From Ampullaceana balthica (lineage: Eukaryota; Mollusca; Gastropoda; Lymnaeidae), in NCBI GenBank assembly GCA_944989445.1, contig CALYLW010000503.1, positions 732,501 to 796,500 of the forward strand: DNA of 64,000 bases. The letters are read 5' to 3'. Below, one piece after another: positions 34,161 to 51,590 of this stretch. The position numbers were made by a program, and so were the translations under genes. The notes under the pieces were generated by a model. The model saw only the letters and a program-made list of their open reading frames with translations. It was not told where the DNA came from and made no database searches. Positions within the stretch are counted from its first letter, which is position 1; every line of letters starts with the position of its first letter.

Positions 34161-34539
34161 GACGCATTATTCGTTTCCACTTCCTAGTCGACGAAAACAA
34201 AATAATAAAATGACGTCATCAGCTTTTACGGTAGGCCGTCAAGATTTTAGTACAATTAACTTCATCGGGTTTTAAAACAACCAATTTCCACGTTGTTTAA
34301 AAAAAATAATAATCACAGATTTTCGCCATCATTTGACATACTCGAAACAGTACAAAATTTCTACTTTTCTAATAAATATACTATCTTTACAGAAATAAGA
34401 CGTTAGTTAATTAATTATTTCAGATGAGGCCGCGGGCCAGTTAAAATGGCTTCACGGGCCGGTTTTGGCCCGCGGGCCGGACTTTGGACATCCCTGCTTT
34501 AAAATATCACAAGTCTACTGCCAAAGATGTTTTATGGTA

Positions 34540-34665
34540 TGGTCCAATCGGTGCATTTGACCAGACATGACATTGGGTAAAGTAAGGGTGGCTGGTCATT
34601 GTGCTAACCTCACAAGTCTGTCTAGCAACGCCACTTCACTTGCCCCATTTTCTTGGCATGGTCTA
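34540..34665. repeat. Dispersed repeat with a relative near 47400-47535
   Basis: Shares the order cattgtgct, then a gap, then cttcacttgccccat and tggtctaaaaaagggg/tggactggaaaggggg. Possibly a SINE-like element; ends undefined. Confidence 0.3.
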
Positions 34666-35442
34666 AAAAAGGGGAAAACATATAAAAGCTGTATGTAAAA
34701 TAAAAACAACTATAGAATAAATTCTAGGGAAATTAACTGAATTTAGAAGACATCATTACCTTTTGCTGAATGTTTTCTATAATAATGTTTTGTCAAATTT
34801 GTAAGTATTACTCCTCCTCATGACAGAAAAAATTATTCATATTCCTCTACAGCCAATTTTTACGGTCAACCTGAAACAGGCAATAACTATATAACTTTGT
34901 CAAAAAGCTGACATAAAGAATGTGATTTAAACACTAGTGTGTACCACAGTCAACAACGTCACTGCCAAGTCTGTAAGGCACAGCAGGGGTCGAGCTGGTA
35001 TCAATCCACATTTCTCTGGAAGTGATGTAACTTTACTATGAAACATGTGTTGTTGTCACAATGTGGAGCGTAGCGGGCCTCGTTTCAAGTGCACAAGTGA
35101 GTGCTCTACTTCTCAGAAGCTGGGACGCTAACACGCTGTGATGTGTTTGGGTTAGTTAGTTTGGGATGAAATATTCTTTTTGACTTTTCTGGATTTCGTG
35201 TTCAACGCTATTTTCATCATAGAGGACGACTGGACGTTCCTTGTACCACATTACAGTCTTATGATATGAGATTGTTTTAGCATCCTTTATAATTTCAATT
35301 AAAGTTTTGGAGGTAGTTCAGGGTGGCGAAAACAGATTTAAATCCACTAAGCTTTTTCACTGTATGTAAGTTTAAAAAAAAAGACATATGAATACAAAGC
35401 ATACTAATAAATGCGCAGTTGTCAGCAGAAATTAATATATAT

Positions 35443-35520
<78 letters not shown>
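35443..35520. repeat. CA then TA microsatellite
   Basis: acacac followed by about 60 bp of atatat at the left edge of the Helitron-like block. Confidence 0.9.
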
Positions 35521-35524
<4 letters not shown>

Positions 35525-38050
35525 CAAAGTATGTATGTATGTATGCATGTCTGTTATAGCTGACTAAACCATTCATCCGATCGCCATGAAAATTTTGGAG
35601 ACTTTTGAGTACGCTTCAGGGATGGAAATAGGCTACTTTTTTTTCAAAATTTAACACTCATGGGGCGCCGGGGGCCCATAATGAGAATTTTTTCTTATAT
35701 GAGCTATATAAAAATTAGTTTAGGGCTTAGCTGCTTGGAAAATGAATGGATCTTGACCAAACTTGGTACATAACAACTTGATAGCCTATATTAAAGTATC
35801 ATATGGCATTGAACTCCTAATGTCCGTTCCTTCGGGGCCAGGGGCCCAAAATCTTTATTTTTGTAAGCGTTAAATACTTTATTCCCGTTAGCTGACTATA
35901 CCATTCATTCGGTCGCCATGACACTTTTGGAGACTTTTGAGTACGCTCCGGGGATGAAAATAGGCTACTTTTTTTCAAAATTTATCACTCATGGGGCGCC
36001 GGGGGCCCATAATGAGAATTTTTTCTTATATGAGCTATATAAAAATTAGTTTAGGGCTTAGCTGCTTGGAAAATGAATGGATCTTGACCAAACTTGGTAC
36101 ATAACAACTTGATAGCCTACATTAAAGTACCATATGGCATTGAACACCTAATGTCCGTTCCTTCGGGGCCGGGGGCCCAAAATCTTTTTTTTGTAAGCGT
36201 TAAATACTTTATTCCCGTTAGCTGACTATACCATTCATTCGGTCGCCATGAAACTTTTGGAGACTTTTGAGTACGCTCCGGGGATGGAAATAGGCTACTT
36301 TTTTTCAAAATTTAACACTCATGGGGCGCCGGGGGCCCATAATGAGAATTTTTTCTTATATGAGCTATATAAAAATTAGTTTAGGGCTTAGCTGCTTGGA
36401 AAATGAATGGATCTTGACCAAACTTGGTACATAACAACTTGATAGCCAACATTAAAGTACCATATGGCATTGAACACCTAATGTCCGTTCCTTCGGGGCC
36501 GGGGGCCCAAAATCTTTTTTTTTGTAAGCGTTAAATACTTTATTCCCGGTATGATTTACACGATCTTGAAAAGCATTGACTAATATATCTATCATGATCC
36601 AGATTGAAATGAACAGGTATTTTAAAGTTAATTTCTTGCACCGATTGGGCCCGGGGGCCCTTAATGTTGTTTTTTCTAATCTTATATCTATATATATAAA
36701 AATCAAAGTATGTATGTATGTATGTATGTATGCATGTCTTTGTATAGCTGACTAAACCATTCATCCGATCGCCATGAAACTTTTGGAGACTTTTGAGTAC
36801 GCTCCTGGGATGGTCACTGGCTACTTTTTTTCAAAATTTAACCCTCATGGGGCGCCGGGGGCCCATAAAATGATTTATTTTCTTATATATGAGCTATATA
36901 AAAATTAGTTTAAGCGTTAGCTATTAGGTAAATTGATGGATCTTAACCAAACTTTGTATATAACAACTTGGTAGCCAATATAGAAATACTAAAGGGACTA
37001 ATTTCCTAATGTCCATTTCTTCGGGACTGGGGGCCCAAAATGTCTTATTTCATAAACGTTTAATATTTTATTCCCCATTCAATTATTAAAGATCTTGAAA
37101 AATATAGATAAATATATCCACAATGAAATTGATTGAAATAAACAGGCGTTTTGAACTTGACATCTTGCACTAAATGGGCCCTGGGGCCCTTAATGTCGTT
37201 TTTTTGCTTTTATGAGCTATATAAAAATGAGTTTATGCGTTAACTACTGAGTAAATGAATGGATCTTAACCAAACTTGGTATATAAAAACTTGGTAGCCC
37301 ATATTAAAATAACAAAGGGCACTGCACTTCTAATTTTTAATTGTTCAGGGCCGGGGGCCCCAAATGTATTTTTTCGTATGTGTTTGAGATATTATTTCCC
37401 ATTCTATTTTAACGATCTTAAGAAATATATCAATGATGAGACTGAATTAAAATGAACAGCATTTTGAAATTTACATCTTACATCGAATGGGCCGGGGGCC
37501 CCAAATGTCTTTTTTTGTGTGTATACTCTAAGATATTATTTCCCACTCAGTTTTTAACGATCTTGAGAAATATATCCATGATTAAAATGAATTTAAATGA
37601 ACATGTTTTCAAAATGTACATCTTGAATTGAACGGGCCTGGGAGCCCCTTAATGTAGTTTTCCTTATATCTACATATATATAAAAATTAGTTTAGGTGTT
37701 AGATAATGAGAAAATAAATGGATTTTGACCAAACGCGGTATATAAAAACTTAAAAGCCTATATTAAATTTCGATAGGGCACTGATCTCATAATGTCCATT
37801 TCATCGGGGCTAGGGGCCCTAAATGTGTTTTTACTAAATTTTTAATATTGTATTCCCCATTCAATTTTACACGATATTGAGAAATATAGATACATATATT
37901 TATATTTTTGTTATGAAATTGATTGAAATGAACAGATTTTCGAACTTCATATTTTAAACTGATGGGCCTGGTGACCCTTAATGTAATTTATTTTTTATCT
38001 ATATATATTCCTTTTTACTGAGATCGTTGCAACGCACGACGGGTCTGCTA

Positions 38051-38052
<2 letters not shown>
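35455..38052 (+). mobile_element. Non-autonomous Helitron-like element with internal tandem units
   Basis: The left side reads atataaatcaaagtatgtatg and actaaaccattcatccgatc, which recurs at 36685-36770 after tctatatatataaaaatcaa. The right end is gacgggtctgctagt: CTAG at 38048-38051 followed by T, with the palindrome cgttgcaacg at 38025-38034. CTRR-T ends preceded by a small hairpin, without inverted repeats or target duplication, are the Helitron hallmark. Between them a unit of about 331 bp (cgccatgaaacttttggaga) repeats at 35582, 35914 and 36244, then more diverged. No Rep or helicase coding was found. Confidence 0.55.

Positions 38053-38092
<40 letters not shown>
38052..38092. repeat. 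TA microsatellite at the Helitron 3' junction
   Basis: A tatata run directly after CTAGT. Confidence 0.85.
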
Positions 38093-38095
<3 letters not shown>

Positions 38096-38805
38096 CTTAT
38101 TAATTTATGTATTTATTACTTTATGTTTATATTTTATAGTGTAATTCTTTATAAATACCAAAAAGTATATTATGTTTCTAAAATTATTTGGTTAACCCTT
38201 CTTACGCTTATTGATACGGATAACACTAAAAACGTCTAATTAGCTCAAGGTCCCGCATGAATATACATTTCGCCCGAGATACATTTGGTTATTTCCTCAA
38301 GATCCCGAAAAAAAACATCTCTTGAGAACCCAGGAGATATTTAAGATATGATTAAAACTGAAGGTTAATTTGTAAGTACTGTTGACGTGGATTACAAAAA
38401 TGATTGGATTGTCCCACCCTTACATCGCAAGTCAGTAAGCTGCAGCATGGGAAAATACCGAATCGCACTTGTTCGTCTCAGTTCTCCGAGTAAACTCATG
38501 GTCATTCTCCAGGGAATTAGCTCTCTTTTGTCTGGGAGTTTCCAGAAGGAAAGGAAATACATTGAAAATATTTGCAAATAATCGGCTTTATAAATAAAAT
38601 CAACGAACATTTCCTTAGTAAGGAGGATGGGCTAGAACCTCTCAGTAAGTATTATTGGATTTAAGGGGATAATCTAACTTTGCCATCTAATAAGCTAGCT
38701 TTCTTCAGGCAAAACAAAATATTAAAACCAGTACTTCACTACCCTTGTAAATCAAAGACACATTTGAATTGGTCTGTATAAACTTGCGTTGCCTTGACTG
38801 GGGTC
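38093..38805. other. Intergenic sequence
   Basis: Short frames 38387-38581 and 38392-38610 overlap on opposite strands without recognised motifs. No supported gene. Confidence 0.4.
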
Positions 38806-39285
38806 TCGACGAGCTGTCTTGACTTTGCCTGTCTTCACTAGGTCTCTCATGGTTTGCTATGTTTTGACGGGTTGTCTTGACTTTGCCTGTCTTCACTAGG
38901 TCTCTCATGGTTTGCTATGTTTTGACGAGCTGTCTTGACTTTGCCTGTCTTCACTAGGTCTCTCATGGTTTGCTATGTTTTGACGAGCTGTCTTGACTTT
39001 GCCTGTCTTCACTAGGTCTCTCATGGTTTGCTATGTTTTGACGAGCTGTCTTGACTTTGCCTGTCTTCACTAGGTCTCTCATGGTTTGCTATGTTTTGAC
39101 GAGCTGTCTTGACTTTGCCTGTCTTCACTAGGTCTCTCATGGTTTGCTATGTTTTGACGAGCTGTCTTGACTTTGCCTGTCTTCACTAGGTCTCTCATGG
39201 TTTGCTATGTTTTGACGAGCTGTCTTGACTTTGCCTGTCTTCAATAGGTCTCTCATGGTTTGCTATGTTTTGACGAGTTGTCTTG
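38806..39285. repeat. 58-bp minisatellite, about 8 copies
   Basis: The unit cttcactaggtctctcatgg + tttgctatgttttgacgagc + tgtcttgactttgcctgt recurs every 58 bp from 38834 with almost no variation. The last unit decays at 39245-39290. Confidence 0.93.
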
Positions 39286-39289
39286 TCTT

Positions 39290-40015
39290 GTCTTGGAGAG
39301 TCTTTGCTATGGCGTGCATCTTTGTTGCGACTGGATACGTTGTATCCAAGGGGCAGTCAAACAAAGATCGAAAAGTTACACAATAACCCCCCCCCCTTTT
39401 TTTTTCTTTCTTCTTCCGTTTCACAAACATTGCCAGAGATTACCCCTTAAACACCGTAGCTTCATCGCATTTGCAGCCAAATTATTGTTTAATCCATATC
39501 TTTTTACTGAGCCGCCATTTTCATTCCCGATCGCACCCGTTTCTTCAAGCATCAAGTACACGACCTTAAACACGTAATTACAACTACGTTTTTTTTTCTA
39601 TCGTTATTTAAAAAAAATTTCATTGCCAGCGCAAACACAGGCATGCAATTTCAATTTCATTTTTTTTCTTAGTTGAAAGAAGAACATCTTCACACATTCT
39701 CAAATAAACAGTCTCAAATAAACAGTCTCAAATAAACAGTTTTGTTTGTTCTGACCACACGTACACGGTCGCACGTGGGTCTGTAGACGAAGATTTCAAA
39801 TTTCAACTGCGGGTAGCACCACTAAAAAAATTAAATGTCCGGCATTTGGGGGTTAATGCGGGCTATTACTTAACGTTTTAAAATATTTTCAGCATAGAGA
39901 ATGCAATGGCAATTAAAAAAGATACAATGTTAGTGGTTGAGAAGGTACTATAGACTTGACCATACTGTGTATGTCAACAAGAACGTCTTAAAACATGTCT
40001 TTTTATTTAAATACA
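39290..40015. other. Intergenic sequence
   Basis: Contains three copies of agtctcaaataaac at 39700-39740 and no supported gene. Confidence 0.4.
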
Positions 40016-40017
40016 AA

Positions 40018-40110
40018 TAATAATAATAAATTAATAATTTATATAGCGCAGTACCAGAGCAAGGAACTGGGATCACGGCGCTTTACATAAAAATTGTAAC
40101 GCACATAATT
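40018..40110 (-). mobile_element. LINE 3' tail, inverse diverged copy
   Basis: Reverse complement of the gcgctgtgagcccagttcct ... gcgctatataaat tail (22617, 51347), here with aataataataat at the left as the reversed ATT tail. Confidence 0.55.
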
Positions 40111-40694
40111 ATCAATTCATTCAATGTAAAATCTTTTTTCATTAATACAACATTTAATGACATTAAGCCTCATTACGGTGCATATAAGCAAGGTTTATCA
40201 TTCAAAGACATTTTTATCATTTATATTTCTATTTTCCAAGCATGATCCAGCCTCTGGAATGAAAAAAGTATACAATATATATATATATATATATATATTT
40301 TTATTTTTTTATATTTTTTTTTAGATTTAAAAATTCGCCTCTCATACAAAGAATTAAAAATATAAATCAAAGGCCTTTCTAAAATTTAGAATTGTCATGT
40401 AATTGTAAAATACCGCGGGGGAACTCATGACAAGGACTTCTGAATCAGGTAGAAAGACGTGAATAAAAGCGATCTGCTTTCGTGGATTTTCGTACTTGTT
40501 GGTCTGATAATAAAGGTTTACTTTGTTACCGGTGATGGGTGCATGCACACTTTTTCTTATAAACTGGACAGGAGAAAAATAATAACACTATAAATATAAA
40601 AAAGAGTTATCTCCCATTAACCTGTGTTAATCTCTAACGAACTGGGTAATTGCTTCTTTACCATGTTTTTGTCCATCTTTCTGTAGTTAACATG

Positions 40695-41022
40695 TATTCA
40701 TCATCATCATCGCCTGTCGTCCCATCTGGGGCATAGGCCACGAACAAAGGCTCTCCAGGCATCCCGGTCCTGCGCCAATCTCTCTAACTGTCCACAGCTG
40801 TGCCCCACTCTTTTTGGAGTCTGCCTCCAGTTCCCTTCTCCGGGTCATTTTGGGTCGACCTCTTTACCTCTTGCCCTGGGGTTTCCAAGTGAGGGCTTCT
40901 CTCACATTGCTGGATGTAGGCTTTCTGAGGGTGTGGTCAATCCATCTACATCTGCGCTGGCGTATTAGCTCTTCAACTGGCTCTTGTTGTGTGCGTTGCC
41001 AGAGCTCCTCGTTGGTGATGAC
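40695..41022 (-). pseudogene. Non-LTR retrotransposon ORF2 C-terminal fragment
   Basis: The minus strand reads NEELWQRTQQEPVEELIRQ, RRCRWIDHTLRKP and ALTWKPQGKR, a stop, RGRPKMTRRRELEAD. This matches the RWxGHxLR and NPQGKRKRGRPK C-terminal signature of LINE reverse-transcriptase proteins. The tail ends in gatgatgatgatga, a short (ATG)n. 5'-truncated, one nonsense codon. Confidence 0.75.
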
Positions 41023-41276
41023 ATGTATTAATATTAACTATATCCCCTTCTGGATTAAGCGGTTACTGCCCCATTCCATGTCTCCTTATGCCTGTCTGGA
41101 CTGACCAGTTATTGCCCCTGCAGTGCTTCTCTATGTTTGTCTCGACTACTCTCGACTGAGCATGTAATGCTCCATGTGTATCGGTATTGCGCAGCTAATA
41201 AATGACTCACGCCTACCAGCGCCTGATGACAGTTTATTTAAGAGTGACGACTAAAGATTGAAAAAAGTGTGTTTTA

Positions 41277-41705
41277 AATCCCTTATATTAACTTCTCCGA
41301 CTTGTCTGTCGTGATCTCTGTTTGTCGTGGTCCCGCGGAAAAACAAAAGTCTAAAATGACACAATTCCCATCATCCTATCGAGCTGAAACTGTACACACA
41401 GACTTTTGTCATCTAACAATGCATTGTATCTAAATTTCATATCAATCGAATGTACCGTAATTAAATAAATGAATTATTAGAGAATCTATATATATCTCCA
41501 TGTAGCATGTATATGTTTGTGCTAGTCTGTCGCGAGGTGCGTATTATATTAAAATACTTCTATAATATTTTCCACGATCTGTAAATGTTTTATGCTAGTC
41601 TGTCGCGCGGTGCGTATTATATAATAACATAATCAATACTTTTAGTTATGTCTCATATATATAGGGATTTATAGTCAAAATTTTTGTTTTAGCGGATTAT
41701 TTAAT
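41277..41705 (-). mobile_element. Diverged inverse copy of the AAATCCCTTATAT TIR element
   Basis: Begins aaatcccttatattaacttc and ends tctcatatatatagggattt then atagtcaaaat. It retains aacaatgcattgtat and gaatgtaccgtaattaaat, the reverse of the conserved core of the array at 16745-19405. Confidence 0.6.
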
Positions 41706-43350
41706 TTCCAAGTGATTTCAACGTCCAATTAAGAAAACTGATTAAAGTCGCGTCGGTGAATCAATGAATGCGTGAGTGCGTACGTGTCTTCTGCTACGTC
41801 ATACATACGTCATTAACATTAGGTCACGTCAAGAAGGGTCAGGGCTGTCTAGTCTTACGGGTTCTGAAATCCAGCAGCATGCGTTATAGAAGTGCACTTC
41901 ATAGTTATCATACTTTTGAAAAAGTTTCCTATGTTAGTAAGTCGTTATGTAAACAGATCAGTGCCAAGGTTTAAAACAAATAGAGTGGTTAAATTAAATA
42001 TTTTTTAAACAAAAAAACCTGGATTTAAAGAAAAATAAATCTGTATTTTAAAATAATCAAAGAATTTTTTTTTCTCCAAAGATCATGAATTGCGATTTAG
42101 ATTTTGAAATTAATTAAAATCAAGTTAAACATGCATATTTTATAGAAATAGCAATAATATCCCTTAAGTTGGCGAAATTCATTAAAGGTCATACCTTTTC
42201 ACTCAGCAGCTCTCCTTTCACCAAAGTGGCGTGAGCTCTCCAGAGATTGTTTCAGTTTTCAATTTTCCATTTCTTATTTTTACACTTACACTAAAGTAAA
42301 AGTAACATCTGACCCTTGTAAATCTATATTATATTTTTAAAAAATCTTTCACATTTACAAGATGGGTCCATTGTTTCCTTTTATCTGTTTCTTTCTTTAA
42401 AAATCCAAGGCAATTACTGAAAAATACACTAAAAAGCATTTTTAAAGTAAAACCAGCACTTAATATTAATTTAAAATCAATTTTGGGTTTTAAAAAAATT
42501 GAAATATATGTTTATGCAAACTCAAATGGCTTTGACAATATCCATTTTCCCCCTAAGGATTTCATAATAAATACAGTTTTCGATGTAAGTTTTTAAATTA
42601 TAATGTAAGAATTATGTATTTTCAAAGAAGGATAAAAGTCAGTGGCTCGAGAAAGTGCGGAGAACTTGCCTCCAGGCGGCGCTTTTGTTTCTTATTACAG
42701 AAAGGTGACATTTTCCGCCCACAGAGGAAGCAGAAAGTGCGGGCTGGGGGGGGGGTTGGTTAAAATATAATGGCTCCACTCGAGCGACACTTTCCCAAGC
42801 AAGGCCACTTATACAAAAGCAAACTAGAAGCCATTGTGAAGGGAAAATCACTCGTCTCTAGATACTTATTTATTACGTCAATAAAATTAATGCTACAACT
42901 TCATTACGTTTCCATATATTCTTTGCGTAACACTTTGGTAATAGCAACGTTTCATTTCATAATAATTGTTCAACTATAGTTAATCCGCTGAAAAATAGTA
43001 GCTAGAAATACCCAAATGCGTCACCACGGCCGCAATGCGTGAAATCCTAAACTACGTAAAAGTACATTTACAATTTATTTAAGTAACGCATTTCATTTTT
43101 ATAAGAATCCGAAATTACTGCTAACTTTTCCCCTCACCCACAACTCTTTGGTACCCCACATCACACTACGATTTTAAAAACCCTCAAATATATTCGCATT
43201 TTACGCCCACCCACAGATTTATTACTAAAACCTCAAGGACTCCGTCAAGCAAAAGTAAGAACAATTGTGCACCAAATGAGGCAAATGTCACTTTATGAAT
43301 TTTAAGTTTACTTTTAAGCCCAAATTTTGAAAAATGCAACTTGGTTGTCT
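41706..43350. other. AT-rich intergenic sequence
   Basis: Nothing supported. The 70-codon minus frame at 42639-42851 has a hydrophobic start but no other support. Confidence 0.4.
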
Positions 43351-43352
43351 AT

Positions 43353-43613
43353 ACCGGTGCCGGTCCGTGGGCCATCCGATGCCACTCCGCAGAACTTATC
43401 AACAGAGGACAAAAAAATAATTATAATCCCTTATTTGTAACCTTTAATACTAACCCTATAGAATGTGTCAACATTTCGTAAATAAGGACATAAAATGAAC
43501 GAAATAAAACAAATATTTCGAAACAACGTCAGTAGAGTGAGAATAGTTCACCGGTCCCTGGTGCAGTGGAAAAATTCTTGCCCGTCCGACATACTAAAAA
43601 GTTTGAGAAGCAC
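43353..43613 (+). mobile_element. hAT MITE, rearranged copy
   Basis: ccggtgccggtccgtgggcc at the left and tactaaaaagtttgagaagc + actg at the right match E1/E2, with about 80 bp of unrelated AT-rich sequence inside and the left terminus missing. gtctata is found on both sides (43346-43352 and 43614-43620), a likely target duplication. Confidence 0.6.
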
Positions 43614-43620
43614 TGGTCTA

Positions 43621-45010
43621 TAGTACCTTTAGCAAGACACACCGACCGATTTATCATGCTTAAGAATTGCTTACATTTTTTTATTATACAAACAAACAAA
43701 AATGAAACATGTAATAAAACAAAACATGCATTCAGTAATACACAAAAAACCCAAGCTTTAAAAAAAAAGCTCACATCCAGGCCTAATGCGTCACCCATAA
43801 CCATAATTTCTTTTGCATTTTATTTTTAACAATTATTATCGATTATTAGCTTCGTGAAATAAGCTAGAAATAATTTCGCCGAGGTTTTATCGCGTTTGAG
43901 ACATGGCTCAAGGATAGGCTGAGTGCACATTCGATTGGTCCATGGTCAAGGACATACAGATGAATGAGAACACGAAGTTCATTTCCGTTCTGTAACGTCA
44001 ATTTTCTCGAGCCAAAGAAAATTAACCTTTTTTAATTTAAAAGGACGTAACCCACGACCATATTGTCCATATAGACACCCACACGACAAACTTCTTATTA
44101 TATTATTTTTAAAACCTGCATTAAAAAAAAATAGGGGAAAATATTATCACATTTAACACACAAGATAGAAATTCCAAGACTAATATCCACACCAATATGC
44201 TAATTGAAACATCCACATTCCAAACTAACACCCACACAAAGATCAACATTGAAAACTAACATCCAATACTAGTGTGATAGCATTCTAATCTAAAATCCAT
44301 GGACCTACTTTATCATAAATAACCAACATGCAAACGTATGCACAACACAAAAATCCACATCGGACTCCAGCCACCACACACAAAAGGCCAAGACCACACT
44401 ACAATATTCCGCGCCTTCAATGTCTTGTACCTATTAATGGACGATCGTTGTTAGATAAGTCTGCCCTTGAGCTGCTTATCTTGCGTGGGATAGAAACTCA
44501 ACCACGCCGCGCGTCTTCCCTTGATAAAATGTCACCGTGTTAAAAAGGAGTTATTGTTCTTGGAGCAAGATTTCTTGATAACCGAGTTCGTCATCAGGCG
44601 AGACTAAAGGGAAAAAAAATAGCGGCGATGCTTGGACCGCATTGAAGAGCACTACTTTTTTCTCGAAGATTCTTTAAGTTATATCAAAACATTTTTAAAA
44701 TTTTGAATTTTCATGCGGAAATGAAGAGAAGCGCGGTGTCAAGGAAAATACTGCAATATGTAGTTTCGCTGATGGAAGTAATACTGTACTATGTAGTGTC
44801 ACCCGTGGTGTGATAAAGTGTTGCCGTCGCTGAGATGTTGCCGTCGCTGAGGTATTGCCTTCGCCATAGATAGGATGAGAATTTGTAACTCCTTTCCAAG
44901 GAAAAAGTATCGTCTAGTGGCAGAAAATGCTGTATAAAAATGTAAAGAAAAATACATTTAAAAAAACGTGTAACCTTGACAGAATACACCTCACTGGTAG
45001 TATATCTAAT
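43621..45010. other. Intergenic sequence
   Basis: No supported gene. Plus-strand frame 44328-44543 has no motif. Confidence 0.4.
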
Positions 45011-45011
45011 T

Positions 45012-45193
45012 CAGGGGTCTCCAAACTACGGCCCGCGGGCCAGATGCGACCCGCAAGGCCCTCTCATCCGGCCCCCGGAGACCTTTTAAAATTAATTATT
45101 TTTTTTTACCTGTAGTTTACCACAAAACTGTGTAATCGCAACTGATGTTTGACAGTTAATGCGGCCCTCGGCAGAAAAGTTTGAAAACCCCTG
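45012..45193. mobile_element. hAT-type MITE, different family
   Basis: Termini caggggtctccaaact and agtttgaaaacccctg. Internal ggcccgcgggcc near the left end is like the hAT at 33068. Flanks atctaatt and ctctaatt agree in 7 of 8 positions (one extra base), a decayed target duplication. Confidence 0.75.
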
Positions 45194-45594
45194 CCTCTAA
45201 TTGAAAGGATTTATTTTTATGGATCTAGAGAAATTTTAGAAAATCTAACAACTGTTCAGGCTGAACGTGACGTTCAAAATAAATAATGGGCTGCTACTAG
45301 GTGGCGTAAAGTCATACCTCGACCGCCTGGACCCAGCGGAGGCCATGATAGGCAATACAAGCTGATAAAATATACAATATCCCAAAAAGAGGAGCTGCTC
45401 CTCCTGCCAAGGGCAATACGTGAATGGATCAAACTTCCAACGGGTTCAGTTGAGGCGACAACGATTGACGCAATTTGTCTATTACCTACTGTACTCAATC
45501 CTTCGGTCACTAATGCCACAATGTGCATCTTCACAACCTCAACTTGTATAGGGGCCATAATGATCAGAATTTTTATCGTGGGCTCTTAATTTAA

Positions 45595-45990
45595 AAAAAG
45601 AAGAGAGAAAGAGAGCGAAAGAGGGAGAGAGAGAGAGAGAGAGAGAAAGAGTAGTCAAGCAGGCCCAGGGACATAAATATTTGGGCCCAGACAAATGGTT
45701 AGGTGTCCGAGCGGAAGAGGCCTCTTACGTGCACAAGATCAGTGTTAAAAAAAACTAAGAGTGAAGGGGCATTCCGTATGGACTCCAGACTCGTTTCATC
45801 TTTCCACCAGTGGCGAGCTTATAAAGAGAGAAAGAGACAGAGAGGGGGAGAGAGGGGGGAGAGAAATTACGGGAAGAGAGCCATATAGTTTTAGAGTTTG
45901 GAGAAAGAATTTCGGTGGTGGGCCTGAAAAGAGAAATAGAGAGAAAGAGAGAGTGATATGAGAGAGAAAGAGAGAGAGAGAGATAGGGGC
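45595..45990. repeat. GA-rich low-complexity region
   Basis: Interrupted gagaga runs at 45600-45650, 45825-45865 and 45925-45985. Two partly duplicated blocks (atatagttttagagtttgga, atatactattgaagtttgga) lie between them. Confidence 0.75.
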
Positions 45991-45999
45991 AAGAGAGCG

Positions 46000-50939
<4,940 letters not shown>

Positions 50940-51082
50940 TGTTTTATATTGCTACTAATTTTAGAAAGCACCGCACCAAATTACTGCACCAAAAAATAAC
51001 TATTTTCGAACGTCCGCATGAAAGTGTTCAAACGGGAAACAAATGAATAAAAATAAAAATAAAAAAATGAAAGTTCTGTATT
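50940..51082 (-). repeat. Dispersed repeat, copy 2 (inverse of 14947-15080)
   Basis: Contains attactgcaccaaaaaa, ttttcgaacgtccgcat and atgaaagttctgtatt, the reverse complement of copy 1 blocks in the same order. Confidence 0.6.
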
Positions 51083-51346
51083 ACGTTATTTTTTAATTGA
51101 TCTTATCTTGTCGGATGCTTTAAGCACGAAATCTTCTTTAATGGCATGAATTTTTTAAACTCATTTATTTTAGTAAAAGCATCTCTTAATTATCTAATCT
51201 GTATGTTCTGACAGGTTTCTTTCGTTCTCTTATTTTTTTTCTTGTTGTTTAAAAAAAATATTCTTAACAGCTTATTAATCCTATTAAAATATATTCATAA
51301 ACCTCCCATATCAGCATCAAATTCTTTAGTTGTTATCTCTTTATCT

Positions 51347-51590
51347 TTCAAGACTGCACTTAAGACACATCTTTTCAAAATTTATTTTTAAAATTGATGA
51401 AACAACATTTCTTGTAAATGATTAACGTAGCTTATGTATAATGTATTGTAATTGTGTGTGTTTGTTGTGATATGAATGTTAATTTAATACTTATAAGTAT
51501 GTTATTTCTTTCATGTAAAGCGCTGTGAGCCCAGTTCCTTACTGGGATACAACGCTATATAAATAATCAATTTATTATTATTATTATTAT
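51347..51590 (+). mobile_element. LINE 3' end (CR1/L2-like tail), copy B
   Basis: Nearly identical to 22617-22858 over about 240 bp, starting at the same base (tcaagactgcacttaagaca) and ending in ATT repeats. Encodes the same FKTALKTHLFK terminus. Confidence 0.65.

Larger units (their letters stand above)
33068..34496. mobile_element. hAT element with 8-bp target duplication and transposase remnants
   Basis: 1,429 bp between caggggtgtccaaa and tttggacatccctg, flanked by ctttaaaa at 33060-33067 and 34497-34504. The terminal regions carry gcgggcc and ggcccgc motifs. The minus strand encodes two transposase pieces, listed separately. The N-terminal zinc finger and part of the catalytic core are missing, so it is an internally deleted copy. 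Confidence 0.9.

Noticed and set aside
34930..35120. tRNA-like stretch with agcttctgagaagtagagca on the minus strand
   Set aside because: No complete cloverleaf or convincing A and B boxes could be built by eye.
38806..39285. Possible CRISPR-like array because of regular spacing
   Set aside because: The whole 58-bp unit is repeated with no unique spacers; it is a minisatellite in a eukaryotic genome.
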